A stretch of 64,000 nt of DNA from CAVTWD01 sp963738325 (lineage in GTDB: Bacteria > Actinomycetota > Acidimicrobiia > Acidimicrobiales > Ilumatobacteraceae): assembly GCA_963738325.1 (NCBI GenBank), contig CAVTWD010000013.1:124001-188000 (forward strand), written 5' to 3'. This document shows positions 59,501 through 64,000 of the stretch, piece after piece. The first letter of the stretch is position 1, and each line of letters starts with the position of its first letter. Made by a program: the position numbers and the translations under genes. The notes under the pieces were generated by a model that did not search any database, was not told where the DNA came from, and saw nothing but the letters and a program-made list of their open reading frames with translations.

Positions 59501-60089
59501 AAGTGCACGACCGCTCGCCGGGCCCAGCGCGGTCGCTCTCGGGTCTCGATCGGTGCGGGTACTGCTCGACCGCGTCCTCCACGCTCTGGCCGGTCAGCGG
59601 GTTCTTCAGCTCGGCCGTCGCCACGAGCAGGCCGTTGACGAACAAGCCGAGGTCGATGGTCTTCGTCGAGCCGGGCTCGTACACCAGCTGGCGGGTCACG
59701 CTCACGCGGTTGGCGGCGTAGCGCTGGACCAGCTCCGGGGTGAGCCCATGGGCGGGCTTGAAGAACGCCAGGCGGAGCGTCACGCCGTGGTCGACCACGC
59801 CGTGCCGAAGGACGTCCACCGTGCCTCGCCGGTCGAGCTCGGTGGCGAGCCGCCGGATGAAGCGCGCTTGGGCCTCGTCGGGATCACCCCCGTGGAGGGC
59901 GAGGAGTCGATGCCACGCCTCGGCCTGGGTGGCGCCGATGAAGGCGAACAGGTCCTCGGTGTCGATGCCCAAGGTGGGCTCGAACGCCGACGGGCGCGAC
60001 GCCAACGGGCCCTTGACCTCGTCGTACCCGCCGTGTTCCGCCAGCCAGCCGGCGACGTACTCCTCGAACGCCGCCTCGTTGGGCTTCAC
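56569..60089 (-). CDS. hsdR: Type I restriction enzyme HsdR with C-terminal AlbA_2/Schlafen-type domain, frame break(s) near 59530
   Basis: About 1,170 residues. N-terminal nuclease domain: IDLGLFVNGLLVATAELKNP supplies the D...ExK core. The frame breaks between VEDAVEQY and HFAADTERVMMTTRL; one or two indels suffice. The motor follows: Walker A EHSAGSGKSNTIAW, IIDEAHSSQTG (DEAH), SFFAFTATPKAKTL, VVAEKYQTGFDQPLL and QTLSRLNRI. After a helical region the last 170 residues read HLEYKSTFRWDL and FLNSPEGGTLLIGVADDGSV, an AlbA_2 (Schlafen AAA_4-like) domain not normal for HsdR. The translocase would cut DNA lacking host methylation. The ATG at 60089 is used. Confidence 0.92.
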
Positions 60090-60194
60090 ACCGTCAGTCT
60101 TGTCGACGAGTCCGTTCGATGCGGCACGACACCCGTTGCCTGCCGACGATTCGGCTCGCGCTACGGCTGGCGGGCAGCAGTGGCCTCCTCCCCG

Positions 60195-60767
60195 CTACCA
60201 ATCCTCAAGCGGGCGGCCCGTCCTCATTGCTTCGGTTGTCTCGTCCACATCGAAGTGTTCCGGATCGAATCCCGATGGTGCCCACTCGGTCAGGTCGGCG
60301 TGGTCCTCGTGCGATGGATCGGCCAGCGCTTCGAGGAGGTCCCCGTACCCCCACACACCGCCGCAGTCCTCGGGCGGGCACGCTCGCTTGCCGGCAACGC
60401 AGAGCGGATAGCTCACTCCGGCTGGCGGTGGTCCGATGGCCTCGACCACCACGTCGTGCTCCCACCCGTCGCCGAAGTCGTAGTCCCACCGCAGCTTGGA
60501 CTTCACGTTCGGGAGCGCGTCGGCCAGCCGGGCCTTGCGCTCGTCGATCATGTCGTCGCCCCATTCGGGGTCGGGCTCACCGTACCTGGCCCCGGTCGTC
60601 TCGAACTGGTGGAGGTGGCCGCCGTACCAGCCCATCGCCGCCTCCAGGAGGCCGGCGAGAGCGTCGAGGCGGATGTAGGAGTCGACGACCATCCGCCGCC
60701 AGACCGGTGGCTTGACCTCGCGGAGGGTGATCTTGAGCGTGTGGACGGACTTGGGCTTGGAAGTCAT
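60195..60767 (-). CDS. pRiA4b ORF-3-like protein (IS1096 TnpR-like domain)
   Basis: 190 residues, intact. Domain pattern: LKITLREVKPPVWRRMVV, then LDALAGLLEAAMGWYGGHLH, RWDYDFGDGWEHDVVVE, RACPPEDCGGVWGYGDLLEA and SGFDPEHFDVDETTEAM. This family accompanies plasmids and mobile elements; its function is unknown. It lies between hsdS and hsdR; its ATG overlaps the hsdS stop (ATGA), so it is translated with the restriction genes. Confidence 0.88.
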   Translation of the reverse strand: MTSKPKSVHTLKITLREVKPPVWRRMVVDSYIRLDALAGLLEAAMGWYGGHLHQFETTGARYGEPDPEWGDDMIDERKARLADALPNVKSKLRWDYDFGDGWEHDVVVEAIGPPPAGVSYPLCVAGKRACPPEDCGGVWGYGDLLEALADPSHEDHADLTEWAPSGFDPEHFDVDETTEAMRTGRPLEDW

Positions 60768-61994
60768 GAGGCTCGTTTCGGGATCTCGAGCTCGCCGGTA
60801 ACGGCGGCGGTGATGAGCGCCTGGCGACGCTCTTGGAGGAGTGCGATCTGTCGCTCCAGCACATCTGGAGGCGATCCATGCGCCGAGTCCCGGCGTGCAC
60901 GGCCTCCAGGGTTCTCATCTGTTCGCCGACCGGAGGGAGGGGAACCGGGAGTGCCTTGAGCGCCGAGACGTTGAAGTGCGTCTGGATGGTGCGGACCGAA
61001 TGTTCCTCGATGTGCTTCTGAGTCCAGTCCGAGTTGAGGACGAGGGCGAGGTACTTGGATACCAGCTTTGGGCCTGGCCGCAAAATGAGCAGATCGATGC
61101 AGTTCGCGCCGTCCAGCTCGGCCGGGACGACCGCCGCGGCGCCCGCTTGGCCGGCGCGGACCACGACGACGTCTCCGGCCATGAGGCGCGACTTGCCATG
61201 GAGCCGGTGACCTTCGGGTGAGAGATGAACGACGTCGTCGAGGTCGAAGCCATCTGGGCGGACGTTGACGCCGCGGCAGCGCGAGTGTGCCGTCGCTCGC
61301 GTACCACGCTGCCGGCGTGACGACGATCCCGACGGTAACCTCGTCGGCGACGTGCCGGAGCGGAACCTCCCCGTACGAACGGGCAAGAGACCGAACCGCG
61401 GTCTCCGCCAGATCGGTTCGGCGCGCTCCGCGACCAACCCAAGAAGCCGCGCGAGTGTCGCGACCAACGCGTCGATGCGTTCCGTCTCCGCATCGAGGAA
61501 GTCCGCGATCACGCGCTGCTCCTTGAGCAGAGGCGCCGGGATGCGCAGACTACGGAGCTTCTCTTGCGTCAGGTGACCAAACGTCGACTTGTTGCACAGC
61601 ACCTCAAGACAGCCGTTGTTGTAGATCGAGTGGAGGCAGTACTTGACGAAGCGCACCTCGTACGCTGTCGTCCGCAGCCTGTGCAGAGAGTTCTGAATGA
61701 TTGCGCCGTCAGGGACTTCAGGGAGGAACTCAGCACGCCCGACATCGCCACCTTCCGCGACCACCAGGTCGCCACTGCGCACGCGTACTTTCCGATGTCT
61801 TCGGGCGACGCAAACATCGTGGGTAGGTCGCCGAGCTCCGCAAGTGATCCGAGCGAGCCCGCTCGGAAGTACGGCACCTCCCGGTCCGCACCTCCAGCAG
61901 GCTCGGTCTGGAGCATCTTGCCCAATTGCACGTCGATCAGGCGTGCGAGCGTCGCCTCGGCGTAGGAGATCAGCGGGGGCCACGGGCCGCTCAC
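60764..61994 (-). CDS. hsdS: Type I restriction-modification specificity subunit HsdS, several frame breaks
   Basis: About 405 residues over at least four breaks. First half: LIDVQLGKMLQTEPAGG, VRSGDLVVAEGGDVGRAEFL, KSTFGHLTQEKLRSLRIPAP and EQRVIADFLDAETERIDALV (conserved helix). Second half repeats the plan: VTPAAWYASDGTLAL, GVNVRPDGFDLDDVVHLSPE, GDVVVVRAGQAGAAAVVP, HFNVSALKALPVPLPPVGEQ and LLQERRQALITAAVTGELE. Two target-recognition domains separated by conserved helices define HsdS. One break near 61785 is fixed by adding an A to an AAA run. The GTG at 61994 overlaps the hsdM stop. Confidence 0.86.
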
Positions 61995-64000
61995 TCTGTG
62001 ACCTCGCGGAGCAGCTTCTGGATCTCTGCCTCCAGTGCCTTGATCTCCGCATCGATCTCGGCCAGGGGTCGCGGTGGCATGTACTTGTAGAAGTGTCGCG
62101 TGAGCGGGATCTCGTAGCCGACCTTGGTCTTGGCGTGATCGACCCACGCGTCCGGCACGTACGGGAAGACCTCGGCCGTCGATGTAGTCATCGACCGCCG
62201 TGCGGTACTCGATGATGCGCAACCGCTCCGACGGGTCCGCCTCGAACACCACCCGCACCGCCGGCAGCGGCACGTTCTCTCCGTCGCGCAGCTCGGCGTC
62301 GGGCTCCGGGTTGCCCTTCTTGTCGACGACTGGTGGCGCATCGGCATCGCGGACCGCGAGCGCGTCCCACACCGCCTTCGTCTGCGGTGTCGACAGCCCG
62401 AGCGGCCTAAGGGCCGCGTCCACAACCTTCCCGGCCGCCTTCCGATCCGTCGTCGCTCAGCCCGACGTGGCCTCGCAGCGCGTCGATCAGCGCCGTGCGC
62501 GACGTCCTCGTCGAGCTTGGCCAGACCCTTCGCCGACTCGACCGCCGCAAGCGTTTCGGCGGAGACCTCCCATCGCAGCCGCAGCGGCCGCTCGACGGTG
62601 ATGCGGAGGAACCCGAACGCCTCGTTCGGCAGGATCTTCACCCGCTCCCCTCCGGTGAAGTCACCGTAGAGGCGGGTGATCTCGGCGATCTGTTCCGGGC
62701 TGACCTCCTTGCGCTTCTCGCCCAGGCTCTTGCGCATCTTCTCGAACAGCTCACGGGCGTCGACCAGCTGCACCTTCCCTCGCCGCTCGGGCCGCTTGCG
62801 GTTGGTCACCACCCAGAAGTACGTCGAGATGCCGGTGTTGTAGAAGAGCTGGTCGGGCAGAGCGACGACGGCCTCGAGCCAGTCGTTCTCGATGATCCAC
62901 CGGCGGATCTCCGACTCGCCCGACCCGGCCGCGCCGGTGAACAGCGGCGAGCCGTTGAAGACGATCGCCAGGCGGGAACCGCCCTGCTCGACCGGCTTCA
63001 TCTTGGCGATCATGTGCTGCAGGAACAGGAAGCTGCCGTCGTTGATGCGGGGCAGCCCGGCGCCGAACCGGCCGGCGAAGCCGAGCTTCGTCGTGCTCGG
63101 CCCGCACGACGTCCTCGACCTTCTTCCACTCGACACCGAACGGCGGATTGGCGAGCAGGTAGTCGAAGTGAGCGCCGGCGATGACCGTCGTCGCTGAACG
63201 AGTTGCCCGTGGACGATGTGGGACGGCGTCCTGACCCTTCAGCATCATGTCCGACCGGCAGACCGCGTACGTCTCGGCGTTCAGCTCCTGCCCGTACACC
63301 TCCAGGCGAGCCTCGGATCGTGCGTCTGCCGCAGGTAGTCCTCGGCGACCGAGAGCATGCCGCCAGTGCCACACGCCGGGTCGAACAGCGTCCGAACCAC
63401 CCCGGGCTTGGCGAGCAGCTCGTCGTCCTCGATGAACAGCAGCCGCACCATGAGCTGGATGACCTCACGCGGCGTGAAGTGCTCCCCGGCCGTCTCGTTC
63501 GAGAGCTCGGAGAAGCGCCGGATCAGCTCCTCGTAGAGGTAGCCCATCTCCAGGTTCGACACCGCCTCGGGATGGAGGTCGATCTCGGCGAACTTCGACA
63601 CCACGAGATACAGGAGGTTGGCCTTGTCGAGCCGCGTGATCTGCGACGTCGAAGTCGAACTTCTCGATGACGTCGCGCGCCGCCGAGGAGAAGCCGGCGA
63701 TGTAGCCGCGGAGGTTGCCGGCGATCGTGCGCCGAGTCGTCGAGCAGCTTGCGGAAGTCGAGCTTCGACGTGTTGTAGAAGGGCTGGCCCGCCACGCCGC
63801 AGAGGATCGGGCTCGCGATCGCCGTGGCGCTCACGGGCTGCGAGCACCTTGGCCTTCGTCGGCTCGAGCACGCAGTCCAGCCGCCGGATGCACCACGAGC
63901 GGCAGGATGACCCGGCCGTACTCCGACTGCTTGTAGTCGCCACGGAGCAGGTCCGCAACCGACCAGATGAAGGCCGCATGGTTCCGGATGGCGGCGTCGC
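61991..64000 (-). CDS. hsdM: Type I DNA methyltransferase HsdM, many frame breaks, start beyond window
   Basis: The 3' part (about 670 codons) of an N6-adenine methyltransferase. Visible: RRLDCVLEPTKAKVLAARE, NLLYLVVSKFAEIDLHPE, MGYLYEELIRRFSEL, ETAGEHFTPREVIQLMVRL, SAM motif DPACGTGGMLSVAEDYL, catalytic LLANPPFGVEWKK, GTGISTYFWV-type IV-region, and a C-terminal coiled tail EIKALEAEIQKLLREVTE. Each piece is good but eight or more small breaks separate them. It modifies the sites chosen by HsdS and protects host DNA. The gene starts right of base 64000. Confidence 0.85.

Noticed and set aside
57727..59721. A 664-codon plus-strand ORF opposite hsdR
   Set aside because: Antisense shadow of a strong helicase gene; composition is typical of frame mirroring.

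Overview
The window is high-GC DNA with actinobacterial traits: DUF3107, DUF4328/DUF2510 and DUF4234 proteins, a class E sortase, a DUF385 F420-type protein, many GTG starts, 4-base start/stop overlaps and two likely leaderless genes. A complete System I cytochrome c maturation (ccm) operon in such a background suggests a deep-branching actinobacterium such as Acidimicrobiia; that placement is inference. About 20 otherwise good genes carry one or more 1-2 base frame breaks, including the ccm, ctaG, sco1 and hsd genes. This looks more like consensus indel error in a long-read or metagenome assembly than true decay, so I report each as one gene with frame breaks.

Layout. 1-4.5 kb: an ArsA-type ATPase (cut by the window edge), DUF3107, then an Fe-S group in which a Mrp/ApbC carrier diverges from a SufR-like regulator plus cysteine desulfurase across a 30-bp dyad, then a molybdopterin oxidoreductase. 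4.6-8.6 kb: membrane proteins, a histidine phosphatase and a two-gene AtuA system. 8.6-15.2 kb: ccmA-B-C-D-E-F-G-H-I on the minus strand. 15.4-24.9 kb: class E sortase, acyl-CoA metabolism (two enoyl-CoA hydratases, a biotin carrier, a carboxylase beta subunit), an aminotransferase/nitrilase pair, an NlpC/P60 hydrolase, a glycosyltransferase and a TetR regulator. 24.9-27.3 kb: a hairpin-rich intergenic element, then sco1-PCuAC-ctaG for copper delivery to cytochrome oxidase.

27.3-33.1 kb is the most unusual locus. It holds azlCD, a winged-helix/alpha-beta-hydrolase regulator, two divergent flavin oxygenases each preceded by a tiny ORF, and arrays of 11-bp direct repeats at the promoters, which suggests a local regulon. 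A remnant of a third regulator paralogue closes it. 33.2-50.3 kb is mostly catabolic and housekeeping genes: RidA, orphan NuoF-like protein, two amidases, a meta-pathway hydratase, a PEP-utilising-like protein, nitroreductase, metallopeptidase, Dus, pirin, amidohydrolase, TMEM175 channel, flavin reductase, HD protein, enolase-superfamily enzyme and MFS efflux pump. 50.3-56.6 kb: a second copy of a structured repeat first seen at 361-462, a paralogous regulator, ECF sigma factor, GNAT, VOC, an intact IS982-type element, P450 and DUF385 protein. 56.6-64 kb: a type I restriction-modification operon hsdM-hsdS-(pRiA4b ORF3-like)-hsdR, cut by the right edge, whose HsdR ends in an unusual Schlafen/AlbA_2-type domain.

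How the parts connect (inference): SCO1, PCuAC and CtaG with the Ccm proteins would mature cytochromes c and an aerobic oxidase. AtuA, the carboxylase beta subunit, the hydratases and the biotin carrier fit branched-chain or terpenoid acyl-CoA catabolism. No rRNA, tRNA or CRISPR array was found.
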